This document shows, in pieces, positions 27,232 through 34,767 of a DNA stretch of 64,000 nucleotides; position 1 is the first letter of the stretch, and each line of letters starts with the position of its first letter. Under the pieces are notes generated by a model. The model did not search any database, was not told where the DNA came from, and saw only the letters and a list, made by a program, of their open reading frames with translations. Position numbers and translations under genes: made by a program. Origin of the DNA: Spirochaetota bacterium (GTDB lineage: Bacteria; Spirochaetota; Spirochaetia; Treponematales; Treponemataceae); the NCBI GenBank assembly GCA_023393015.1, contig JAEWMY010000054.1, positions 87,395 to 151,394 of the forward strand. The letters are read 5' to 3'.

Positions 27232-27779
27232 ATACGAGGGTCCTGTGGGCGGCGACCTTATTGTGCCTCGCGTTCACCACTGCCTCCCCGGCGTTTTCGC
27301 AGGGATCCGCGACCGACGCGGAGAACGCGCCGCTTCCGTACAAGAAAGAGGAGTTTTCGGATTGGCAAAAGGACCTCAGGCGCGCGGAGATAATCGCGTT
27401 CGGTTCCCTTCCGTTCGTTACCTTGCTTTCGTCCCTCACGTACGATATCTACCGCTATTACGACCATGATCAGGACGAGCGTTACAAGCCCTGGCCATTT
27501 CGCGACTCGGCGATAGCCATTCCGAAAACCGAGGACGAGCAAAAGAGGGTTTTGCTGATCGCCGTCGGCGTGTCCATCGGGGTAGCGGTATTCGATTTCA
27601 GCTATCGCGCGATTCGGCGCTCGATTCGGAAAAGCAGGCTGGAAAGACAGAACGACGAAAACGTCCGGGCCATACGGATACTCGAGATTGACGGGACCGT
27701 TTCCGAACCCGACGGACGGGAACCGAACGACGTTCTGCCCGAAGACGGAACCGCAGACGAAGAAGGCGGTGCGGACTGA
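27228..27779 (+). CDS. Exported membrane protein of unknown function
   Basis: 183 residues: an N-terminal signal sequence (MNTRVLWAATLLCLAFTTASPAFS), two hydrophobic segments (about 55-72 and 108-126), charged linkers (YYDHDQDERYKPWPF) and an acidic tail rich in Asp/Glu. No family motif recognised. ATGA overlap with yggS and TGATG overlap with the following pseudouridine synthase show it is part of the operon; an upstream extension of the frame is a shadow of yggS. Confidence 0.7.
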   Translation: MNTRVLWAATLLCLAFTTASPAFSQGSATDAENAPLPYKKEEFSDWQKDLRRAEIIAFGSLPFVTLLSSLTYDIYRYYDHDQDERYKPWPFRDSAIAIPKTEDEQKRVLLIAVGVSIGVAVFDFSYRAIRRSIRKSRLERQNDENVRAIRILEIDGTVSEPDGREPNDVLPEDGTADEEGGAD

Positions 27780-28723
27780 TGCCGCGCGTCTCGTCGGTCG
27801 TCGACGCGTCCGTTGGCGACGGTATCAGGCTTGACCGTTGGCTTTCGTCGCTTCCAGGCGCCATCACGCGCTCACGCCTGAAAAACGGGCTAACCCTGCT
27901 GACCGTAAACGGTACGCCTTCAAGACTCTCGCGTCCGGTACGGGAAGGTGACGTGATCGTAGCCGAATGGGAGGACGCGGAAGCGGCCGGGATCGAGCCG
28001 GAAGAGATCGCTCTCGACGTCATTTACGAGGATTCAAACGTAACCGTGGTAAACAAGACCTCCGGCATGGTCACTCATCCGGCCGCGGGGAACTGGAACG
28101 GAACCCTGGTCAACGCCCTGTTATGGCATTGGGGACAGGGCGCGCGAACGCGCGCGGTGCCGGGATTGCGTCCCGGTATCGTTCACAGACTAGACAAGGA
28201 TACCTCGGGGGTCATCATTACCGCGCGAAACCCCGAAACCGAGGCGTACTTGCAGGGGCTGTTCAAGTCGCGGCGCGTGAAAAAGACTTACCTGGCAATC
28301 GTGCGCGGTAAACCTCCCCAGGTCGAGGGGACTGTCGAGACGAATATAGCGCGCGACGCAAAATCGAGAAAAAAGTTCGCCGCGACGCCCCTCGATTCCA
28401 GGGGCAAACGCGCCAAAACCTCGTACAAGGTTATCGCCTCGTGGGACCGCCACGCCTTGGTGGCCTTCGCCCTGCATACGGGACGAACTCACCAGATACG
28501 CGTTCATTGCAAGTATCTAGGGTGTCCCATACTCGGCGATCCGATTTACGGCAAAAAGGACGCGGATTTTCCGTCCGCATCGCTCATGCTGCACGCGTGG
28601 CGTCTTACCCTCGTCTTGCCGGACGGCGAACGGCAAACGCGCTTTGAGGCCCCCGTGCCTTCGCGCATGAAGGCGATCATGGAAGTGCTGCGAGCAGCGG
28701 GAAAGCCCGAGGGCGGGTCGTGA
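27779..28723 (+). CDS. rluD: RluD-type 23S rRNA pseudouridine synthase
   Basis: Isomerises uridine to pseudouridine in large-subunit rRNA. 314 residues: an N-terminal S4 RNA-binding domain (IRLDRWLSSLPGAITRSRLKNG, about 13-75) and the catalytic domain with the family motif HRLDKDTSG, whose Asp is D139, and the C-terminal LHTGRTHQIRVH. Presence of the S4 domain separates it from the second synthase downstream. Starts in a TGATG overlap with the upstream gene. Confidence 0.9.
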   Translation: MPRVSSVVDASVGDGIRLDRWLSSLPGAITRSRLKNGLTLLTVNGTPSRLSRPVREGDVIVAEWEDAEAAGIEPEEIALDVIYEDSNVTVVNKTSGMVTHPAAGNWNGTLVNALLWHWGQGARTRAVPGLRPGIVHRLDKDTSGVIITARNPETEAYLQGLFKSRRVKKTYLAIVRGKPPQVEGTVETNIARDAKSRKKFAATPLDSRGKRAKTSYKVIASWDRHALVAFALHTGRTHQIRVHCKYLGCPILGDPIYGKKDADFPSASLMLHAWRLTLVLPDGERQTRFEAPVPSRMKAIMEVLRAAGKPEGGS

Positions 28724-29454
28724 ACGAGCCGTACATCCTGCGGGAATGCGATGACTGGGCGGCGGTCGTGAAACCGCACGGCATGCCCTCGGCGCCGCTC
28801 CCCGGCCGCGAAGAAGGAACGCTCCTGTCCTGGTTCGTATCCAGAAGGCCCGAGGCGGACGCCGTCGTCGGGAAAAAGGCGATAGAGCGGGGACTCGTAC
28901 ATCGCCTCGATACGGCGACCTGGGGAATCGTCCTCGTCGCGAAAAACCAAAAAACCTACGAAGCCTTTCTCTCGTTCCAGGAGAGGGATTTCGTGAGAAA
29001 GCGATATATCGCGCTTTGTCGGAAAACGGAATCGACTTCGCCCCGCGCGCCCGTCTTGCGCGACAACGGCGCCTTCCCGCTGGCCGTACGAAGCCGCTTC
29101 CGGCCCTGGGGCCCGAAGGGACGCGAGGTACGCCCCCTTTTCCCCGGCGACAGGGGATACGCGGCCGCGTCGCGCGACTATGAAACGATCGTCGAGTCGA
29201 TCGTCCCGATTTCGCGGGATCGCGCGGGCGACGGACTGTACCGCGTTTCGTGCGCCCTTACGCGGGGGTTCCGGCATCAAGTTCGCTCCCATCTGGCGTT
29301 TTCCGGCTTTCCTATCGTTTCCGACAGGGTGTACGGATTTCCCGAAGATCGGGGCGAACTGTGCCTCTACGCCGTCGAAATCAGCTTTCCGTCGCCAAAC
29401 GACGGTTCTCGAGAAGTCGTTTCACTTCCGCCACCAGATAGAACGATCCCGTGA
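28720..29454 (+). CDS. RluA-family pseudouridine synthase, S4-less and divergent
   Basis: 244 residues without an S4 domain. It retains VVKPHGMPS, the catalytic HRLDTATWGIVLVAKN (D64), and the RNA-binding LTRGFRHQVRSHLAF, but differs from RluD in the loop after the catalytic Asp (TATWG for KDTSG). The target RNA cannot be predicted. GTG start in a 4-base overlap with rluD. Its 3' end runs 74 bases into the convergent folC gene, an unusually long antisense overlap. Confidence 0.8.
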   Translation: MNEPYILRECDDWAAVVKPHGMPSAPLPGREEGTLLSWFVSRRPEADAVVGKKAIERGLVHRLDTATWGIVLVAKNQKTYEAFLSFQERDFVRKRYIALCRKTESTSPRAPVLRDNGAFPLAVRSRFRPWGPKGREVRPLFPGDRGYAAASRDYETIVESIVPISRDRAGDGLYRVSCALTRGFRHQVRSHLAFSGFPIVSDRVYGFPEDRGELCLYAVEISFPSPNDGSREVVSLPPPDRTIP

Positions 29455-30760
29455 CCAGCAAAGGTTCCCCGAGCCCGGTCGCGCGGGAAATTTCGGACGT
29501 TATCGCCTCGGTGAAGTCTTCCTCGACGCGCAACGCCGTATTACCGCCGGTGGAGGCGGCTATCGCGGTCTCGAAGGCCCTTTTGGCGTGGGCGAGGTCG
29601 CTCGCCTTCCGTTCGCCCGGTATCGTCAACGTGATCCGCTCGAACGAGCCGGAAGCGGCGATCGCAATCGTATCGACGTCCTTGTCGGCCGCGCACGCGA
29701 AAAGGAGCGACGCCGGACCCGCGGCGATCGAACGAAATGTCCTGATCGTCAGCATGACGCTCTCGGGCGTGTGTGCACCGTCGAGTACCAACAGCGGATC
29801 GGATCGAACAACCTCGAACCTGCCGGGAAGCCACGCGCGCGCGAGGCCTTCCTCGATCGCCGTTTCCGAAAGGGAAGGGAAAAGGAATTTCGCCGTGTAG
29901 GCGGCGATCGCTGCGTTACGGACCTGAATGGAATTGATGAGCGAAAGCTCTGTCCTGATCGGCCGCGAAAAGGTCGCGCCTCCGTGGACGTTCCTGAAAC
30001 CGATGTCCACGCGCAGCTTGCCGCTCGAGAGAACGCCTTCCTCCCGCTCGATCGCGTCCTCCATGAAAAAGGCGGGAGAGCCGAGCCCGTACGCCGTTTC
30101 CTCGAACACCGCGCGTACGGACGGCGGCTGCCTGCCCACGAACACCGGAACGCCTTTTTTGATGATTCCCGCCTTTTCGCGCGCAATCAGCTCGACGGTT
30201 GATCCGAGATACTCCGTGTGCTCGAGTTCGATATGGGTAATGACGCACGCGCGCGGGGAAAGGACGTTCGTCGCGTCGAGCCGTCCGCCGAGTCCCGTCT
30301 CGACTACTGCCCAGGGAACGCCCGCTTCCCGGAAGGCGACGAAAGCGAAGAGCGTGACGAGCTCGAACCAGCTGGGCTCGAGGCCTCCCGGTATTGAGCC
30401 CGGGATTATCGAATCGACGAGCGGAACGAGCTTGTCGCACGCGGCTCCGTATATTTCCTGGGAGAACGGACCGCTCGCGGTGCCGACGCGTTCGGTAAAG
30501 TCGAGCAAGTGGGGGGAAAGGTACAGGCCGCAGGGAATCCCCGCCGTTTCGAGGATGCGGGCGAGCATGACGGAAACGGAACCCTTGCCCTTCGAGCCCG
30601 CGACGTGTATGGCGTCAAACGAACGTTCGGGCCGTTTTAGCCGCTCGACGAGATACCGCATCGTTTCCAGGGAGAATTCGCCGCTCTTCCGGACGCGTTC
30701 GTAGTCGAGGAATCCTTCGAGCCAGTCGCAGAAAAGCTCCGTTTGCCGCTTGGGAACCAT
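29381..30760 (-). CDS. folC: Folylpolyglutamate/dihydrofolate synthase
   Basis: Mur-ligase-fold enzyme adding glutamate to folates. 459 residues from the preferred start, with P-loop HVAGSKGKGSVSVMLA, LYLSPHLLDFTERV, the metal/ATP segment VVETGLGGRLDATNVL, THIELEHTEYLG and the C-terminal-domain DGAHTPES. These are FolC rather than MurC motifs. The frame extends to a GTG at 30784, but the ATG at 30760 is preferred because GATAAT with a 17-base-spaced TTTACC lies 6 bases before it, matching other units here. The 3' end overlaps the convergent pseudouridine synthase. Confidence 0.92.
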   Translation of the reverse strand: MVPKRQTELFCDWLEGFLDYERVRKSGEFSLETMRYLVERLKRPERSFDAIHVAGSKGKGSVSVMLARILETAGIPCGLYLSPHLLDFTERVGTASGPFSQEIYGAACDKLVPLVDSIIPGSIPGGLEPSWFELVTLFAFVAFREAGVPWAVVETGLGGRLDATNVLSPRACVITHIELEHTEYLGSTVELIAREKAGIIKKGVPVFVGRQPPSVRAVFEETAYGLGSPAFFMEDAIEREEGVLSSGKLRVDIGFRNVHGGATFSRPIRTELSLINSIQVRNAAIAAYTAKFLFPSLSETAIEEGLARAWLPGRFEVVRSDPLLVLDGAHTPESVMLTIRTFRSIAAGPASLLFACAADKDVDTIAIAASGSFERITLTIPGERKASDLAHAKRAFETAIAASTGGNTALRVEEDFTEAITSEISRATGLGEPLLVTGSFYLVAEVKRLLENRRLATES

Positions 30761-30766
30761 CGGCGA

Positions 30767-30795
30767 ATTATCCACGAAAAACACCTTGCGGTAAA
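30767..30795 (-). promoter_or_regulatory. Predicted folC promoter
   Basis: Minus strand: TTTACC (30795-30790), exactly 17 bases, GATAAT (30772-30767), then 6 bases to the folC ATG. Its -35 overlaps the -35 of the divergent murC promoter by two bases. Confidence 0.5.
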
Positions 30796-30814
30796 GTACC
30801 CGTTTGGGTATTAT
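30786..30814 (+). promoter_or_regulatory. Predicted murC promoter
   Basis: TTGCGG (30786-30791), exactly 17 bases, TATTAT (30809-30814), then 6 bases to the murC ATG with no ribosome binding site. It mirrors the folC promoter on the other strand. Confidence 0.5.
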
Positions 30815-30820
30815 GAACGC

Positions 30821-32263
30821 ATGTCCGCGTTTACGTTTCCAGAAACGCTAAAAAACTGCCGTATTCATATGGTCGGGATTAAGGGAACCGGGATGGCCGC
30901 TCTGGCGGAAATTCTCGTCGCGCGCGGGGCCGCCCTCACGGGAAGCGACGTCCCCGAGGTGTTCTACACTGACGGCATACTGTCCTCCCTCGGCTTACGG
31001 CCCTTTACGTCCTTCGCCGCGGAAAACGTCGGGAAACAAACGCAACTCGTGATTCATTCTTCTGCGTACGACCGCTCGGTGAATCCCGACTTGCGCGAGG
31101 CGGCGAGACGGAAAATACCGACCATCAAGTACACCGAGGCGCTCGGTGCCCTTTCCTCGCTGTCGAGATCCACTGGCATCGCGGGAGTCCACGGTAAAAC
31201 GACGACGACCGGTCTCGCAGGCACGATTCTCGACGCGCTTGAGTTGCCGTGTACGGTGCTCGCGGGATCGAGCGTCTCCGGTTTCGGGAACAAGTGCACG
31301 ATCATTCGGGGCGACTCGTATTTCGTCGCCGAAACGTGCGAGTACCAACGGAATTTTCTCGACTTCAACCCGGTCAGAGTGCTTCTTACCAGCGTCGAGA
31401 GCGACCATCAGGACTGCTTTCCGACGTACGAAAGCATACTCTCCGCCTTCATGCAGTACATCGACAAGCTCCCGCAGTTCGGCGAACTCATTTACTGCGC
31501 CGACGATCCCGGCGCCCGGGAAGCCGCGAAAATGATTTTTTCCAGCAGGCCCGACATCGTGTTTACTGCGTACGGAGAGAAGGCCGACGGCGCGTTCAAG
31601 CTGAAGATCGCCGGAGTGAAAAACGAACGACTCGTATTCTCGCTCAAGGGCTTTGGCGGCGAATTCAAGCTTCGCGTTCCCGGTCGGCACAACGCGTTGA
31701 ACGCGGCGGGCGCAATCGCGCTCGCGGTGAGCATGCTTCGCGAGGAGAAAGGAGAGGTATCCATATCCGACATAGGGAGGATACGGGCGGCCGTCGAGAC
31801 GTTCTCAGGATCCAAGAGACGTTGCGAGATCAAGGGAGAGGCCGGCGGCGTACTCGTCATTGACGATTACGGGCATCACCCAACGGCGATCAAGACCACG
31901 CTCGCGGGTCTCAGGGAGTTTTATCCCGGTCGCAGGCTCGTCGTGGATTTCATGTCCCATACCTATTCCCGTACCGCGGCCCTGATCGAATCGTTCGCGG
32001 ACTCGTTTTCCTCGGCCGACGAGGTTATCCTGCACAAGATTTACGCCTCCGCTAGGGAAACGCCCGACGGAAGCGTTTCCGGAGAATCGCTGTTCGAAAA
32101 GACGAAACGACGACACCGTAACGTCAAGTATTTCGAGGAAGTGCTCGACGCGCGAGACTACCTCTCAAAATCGCTAAAAAAGGGCGATCTTTTCGTTACG
32201 ATGGGCGCGGGGGACAACTGGCGTCTGGGAGAAGCGGTGCTGGATGATCGGAGGAAACGGTGA
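30821..32263 (+). CDS. murC: UDP-N-acetylmuramate--L-alanine ligase
   Basis: Adds L-Ala to UDP-MurNAc in peptidoglycan synthesis. 480 residues: N-terminal IKGTGMAALAEIL, SSAYDRSVNPDL, the ATP loop GVHGKTTTTGLA, ETCEYQRNFLDF, SVESDHQDCF, RHNALNAAGAIALA and the C-terminal DDYGHHPTAIK, all MurC-type (Mpl would be about 450 residues and differ in the substrate loop). The ATG at 30821 follows a -10 element; the longer frame would run into the folC promoter. yicC starts within its last codons. Confidence 0.92.
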   Translation: MSAFTFPETLKNCRIHMVGIKGTGMAALAEILVARGAALTGSDVPEVFYTDGILSSLGLRPFTSFAAENVGKQTQLVIHSSAYDRSVNPDLREAARRKIPTIKYTEALGALSSLSRSTGIAGVHGKTTTTGLAGTILDALELPCTVLAGSSVSGFGNKCTIIRGDSYFVAETCEYQRNFLDFNPVRVLLTSVESDHQDCFPTYESILSAFMQYIDKLPQFGELIYCADDPGAREAAKMIFSSRPDIVFTAYGEKADGAFKLKIAGVKNERLVFSLKGFGGEFKLRVPGRHNALNAAGAIALAVSMLREEKGEVSISDIGRIRAAVETFSGSKRRCEIKGEAGGVLVIDDYGHHPTAIKTTLAGLREFYPGRRLVVDFMSHTYSRTAALIESFADSFSSADEVILHKIYASARETPDGSVSGESLFEKTKRRHRNVKYFEEVLDARDYLSKSLKKGDLFVTMGAGDNWRLGEAVLDDRRKR

Positions 32264-33126
32264 AGAGCATGACCGGCTTCGCGTTTCGCGAGCGTACCGA
32301 GGGCGAATTGACCGTATCGGTAGAGCTTAAAAGCTATAACTCGCGTTTTCTGGACTTGTCCGTCAACGTACCTTCCTGGCTATCCCGTCTCGAGACGCGC
32401 CTGCGGGAATACGCTTCCTCGCGTATACTGCGGGGAAAGGCAGAACTTACGGTACGCGTCAAGGAACGGTCGTCAAACGTCCGCGTCACCGCCGACGTGC
32501 TGGCGGCGCGCGCGTACCTCGACGCGATCTCGTCGATCGCGGAGGAAACGGGACTCGCGGGAGAGGTCTCACTCTCCATGCTCGTAGCGCAGGAGGGCGT
32601 TCTCAAGTCAGAACGTCCTACCGATCCCGACTTTTTTTGGGACGCGATCGAGGTCGTCCTTTCAGACGCCTTCGCGGAATTCGAGGCGAGTCGCTCGAAG
32701 GAGGGAACGGCCCTTGCCGAAGACCTCTTTTCCATGATCGATCGCGTCTGTCGGTCCGTCGACGCGATCGAGGCTCAGGCGGGATTGCTCGAATCGCGTT
32801 TCCGGGAGTCGGTGGTTAACCGCTTCCGCGAGGTTCTCGGCAACGCCGTGGACGAGCAACGCGTACTCCAGGAAGTGGCATCGCTCTTGGTAAAATACTC
32901 CATCAACGAAGAGCTCGTCAGGCTTCGTTCGCACCTTTCGTCGCTCGGACAGGAATTGAGGGAAAGCCCCGCCCCGGGCCGAAAGGCGGATTTTATATGT
33001 CAGGAAATCAATCGGGAGATAAATACGATAGGCTCGAAAAACCAGGGTATCGAGATCGGTCGGGCGGTAATCGACGCGAAAGACGCGCTTGAAAACATCC
33101 GCGAGCAACTCAGGAATATCGAATGA
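32260..33126 (+). CDS. yicC: YicC/YloC-family endoribonuclease
   Basis: 288 residues with the family start MKSMTGFA, KSYNSRFLDLSVNVPSWLSRLE, RGKAELTVRV, and the C-terminal KADFICQEINREINTIGSKNQ followed by the DUF1732-type end. YicC proteins are now viewed as endoribonucleases acting on RNA turnover; substrate here unknown. GTG start overlapping the murC stop by 4 bases. The yicC-kinase neighbourhood recalls the common yicC-gmk pairing, but the kinase here is a CMP-kinase type. Confidence 0.9.
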   Translation: MKSMTGFAFRERTEGELTVSVELKSYNSRFLDLSVNVPSWLSRLETRLREYASSRILRGKAELTVRVKERSSNVRVTADVLAARAYLDAISSIAEETGLAGEVSLSMLVAQEGVLKSERPTDPDFFWDAIEVVLSDAFAEFEASRSKEGTALAEDLFSMIDRVCRSVDAIEAQAGLLESRFRESVVNRFREVLGNAVDEQRVLQEVASLLVKYSINEELVRLRSHLSSLGQELRESPAPGRKADFICQEINREINTIGSKNQGIEIGRAVIDAKDALENIREQLRNIE

Positions 33127-33142
33127 CGCGGGGAGGGACACC

Positions 33143-33712
33143 GTGTCGCTGAACGGATACAAACCCGCGCGGAGCGAACCGTTGCGCGTCGCGATCTCGG
33201 GCAGGTCGGGATGCGGCAACACGACGGTATCGCGGATGTTGGCGGATACGCTCGGCATTACCTTCATCAATTTCACCTTTCGGAGCCTTTCGGCCGAACT
33301 CGGGTTACCGCTCGAGGAAATACTGGAACGAGCCAAATCCGATTTCTCGTACGACAGGATGGTCGACACTCGGCAGGTTGAGCTGGCAATGCAGTCTTCC
33401 TGCGTGCTCGGTTCGCGCCTCGCGATTTGGATGCTTTCGGAGGCCGATTTGAAGGTATACCTTACCGCGTCGGAAGACGTACGCGCGCGGAGAATACTGA
33501 CGCGAGAGGGCGGGACGCTCGAGGCCATTCGCTCGTTCACCGCCATGCGGGACGCGGAGGACACGAGAAGGTATCGCGAACTGTACGGAATCGACAATAC
33601 GGATTTCTCGTTCTCCGACCTGACGATCGATACCGAGACCCTTTCGCCCGAAGGGATCGTTTCCGTGATTCTCGGCCGACTCGGGGAAAGGGGTCTCGTC
33701 GTCGGTGAGTAG
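33143..33712 (+). CDS. cmk: Cytidylate kinase-like P-loop protein with Asn in place of the Walker A lysine
   Basis: 189 residues related to the short (archaeal-type) cytidylate kinases: the P-loop reads SGRSGCGNTTVSRML, then NFTFRSLSAELGLPLEEILERAKSD, the basic-acidic lid VDTRQVELAMQ, ASEDVRARRILTREGG and RRYRELYGIDNTDFSFSDLTIDT. The usual GK-S/T lysine is Asn. I chose GTG at 33143 because GGGGAGGG lies just upstream and yicC ends at 33126; the open frame to 33089 lies inside yicC. The function is likely CMP/dCMP phosphorylation, but the P-loop change makes this less certain. Confidence 0.7.
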   Translation: MSLNGYKPARSEPLRVAISGRSGCGNTTVSRMLADTLGITFINFTFRSLSAELGLPLEEILERAKSDFSYDRMVDTRQVELAMQSSCVLGSRLAIWMLSEADLKVYLTASEDVRARRILTREGGTLEAIRSFTAMRDAEDTRRYRELYGIDNTDFSFSDLTIDTETLSPEGIVSVILGRLGERGLVVGE

Positions 33713-34526
33713 CGATTCCGAACTTGACGTCCGCGGCTTTCAGGAGACTATCCTGGGACATTTCCGTACGGTCGGACGGTCGTTTCCCTGGCGTGAGACG
33801 CGCGATCCGTACGCGATTCTGGTGTCCGAGATGATGCTTCAGCAGACGCAGACCCAGCGAGTGGTTCCCAAGTACGTTTCCTGGTTACGCGATTTTCCCA
33901 CCGCCGAAACGCTGGCAAACGCGCCCCTGTCGGCCGTACTCGAGCGTTGGGTCGGGTTGGGATACAACCGGAGGGCGAAATACCTGCATGAGGCCTGCAA
34001 GGCCGTCGTAGAAAAGGCTGCCGGCGTGTTCCCGAGCGCGCCTGAGGACCTCGAATCGTTGCCGGGCGTCGGCCCTTATACGGCACGCGCGGTTTCCACC
34101 TTCGCCTTCAACGAACCGAACGTCTTCATTGAGACCAATATCCGTTCAGTATTCCTCTTTTTTTTCTTCCACGGAGAATCCGGCGTTAAGGACTCGGATA
34201 TACTGCCGAAAGTCGGGACGACCCTCTATCGCGACGATCCGCGCACCTGGTATTACGCGCTGATGGACTACGGCTCCGAGTTGAAGAAGAAAGTCGGAAA
34301 TCCGAACAGGCTCAGCGGGCACTACGCGAAGCAATCGAGATTCGAGGGCTCGCTCAGGCAGGCTAGGGGAGCGATCGTTCGGTCAATCGGAAACGCCGGA
34401 CGAAGGACGTTTTGCGAAATCGCCGCCGAGGAGGGCATTCCCTACGATAAAATCGCGGCCGCGGGAGCCGCGTTGGCGAAAGAGGGCATTATCCTCAGGG
34501 ACGGAGAGTCATACCGGTTCCCTTGA
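33705..34526 (+). CDS. MutY-like HhH-GPD DNA glycosylase lacking the Fe-S cluster
   Basis: 273 residues of the endonuclease III superfamily. It has MutY features RSFPWRETRDPYAILVSEMMLQQTQ (catalytic-type E42), the helix-hairpin-helix LPGVGPYTARAV, and the YYALMDYGSEL helix. Two differences from E. coli MutY stand out: the segment holding the catalytic Asp (DGNVKRV) reads ETNIRSV, with E143 at that place, and the four Fe-S cysteines and the 8-oxoG-recognition domain are absent. It is therefore a divergent base-excision glycosylase whose substrate cannot be assumed to be A:8-oxoG. GTG start overlaps cmk by 8 bases; its TGA lies in the tRNA promoter. Confidence 0.8.
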   Translation: MSSDSELDVRGFQETILGHFRTVGRSFPWRETRDPYAILVSEMMLQQTQTQRVVPKYVSWLRDFPTAETLANAPLSAVLERWVGLGYNRRAKYLHEACKAVVEKAAGVFPSAPEDLESLPGVGPYTARAVSTFAFNEPNVFIETNIRSVFLFFFFHGESGVKDSDILPKVGTTLYRDDPRTWYYALMDYGSELKKKVGNPNRLSGHYAKQSRFEGSLRQARGAIVRSIGNAGRRTFCEIAAEEGIPYDKIAAAGAALAKEGIILRDGESYRFP

Positions 34527-34551
34527 CATACCCCCCTCTTTTTGCTATAAG
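34523..34551 (+). promoter_or_regulatory. tRNA-Gly promoter
   Basis: TTGACA (34523-34528), 17-base spacer with a C6 and T-rich run, TATAAG (34546-34551). It matches the sigma-70 consensus at 11 of 12 positions and overlaps the stop codon of the upstream glycosylase gene. Confidence 0.8.
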
Positions 34552-34571
34552 TACATCGTTCGGTGACGCTG

Positions 34572-34662
34572 TCCCGATGGAGCGGATGTCGTATAACGGC
34601 TATTACCCCAGCCTTCCAAGCTGGAGACGAGGGTTCGACTCCCTTCATCCGCTCCATCGGGA
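34572..34662 (+). repeat. Ten-base-pair inverted repeat enclosing the tRNA gene
   Basis: TCCCGATGGA (34572-34581) directly before the tRNA is the exact complement of TCCATCGGGA (34653-34662), which includes the discriminator base and encoded CCA. Together with the 7-bp acceptor stem it gives a continuous 17-bp helix, with a G-U and a U-A pair possible beyond. Five T follow at 34666-34670, so it may act as a terminator stem with the tRNA as its loop. Confidence 0.75.
34582..34656 (+). tRNA. tRNA-Gly (anticodon TCC), CCA encoded
   Basis: 75 bases fold as a standard cloverleaf: acceptor stem GCGGATG/CATCCGC, D arm GTATAACGGCTATTAC, anticodon stem CCAGC/GCTGG with loop CTTCCAA (anticodon TCC), T arm with TTCGACT, and TCCA at the 3' end. 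It is very close to E. coli glyT by recall. The CCA is in the DNA. Confidence 0.97.
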
Positions 34663-34702
34663 TACTTTTTCAAACCCGCCTTGTCCAAATCAATCCCTTT
34701 CG

Positions 34703-34731
34703 TTGACAACCATTTTGCCGAGTGCTATCAT
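34703..34731 (+). promoter_or_regulatory. Histidine kinase promoter
   Basis: TTGACA (34703-34708), 17-base spacer ending in TGC, TATCAT (34726-34731): a strong consensus promoter with extended -10. The leader of about 30 bases carries AAGGTGG before the ATG at 34768. Confidence 0.7.
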
Positions 34732-34767
34732 TTACATCGTCAAACCGTTACGCCAAGGTGGATGTGA

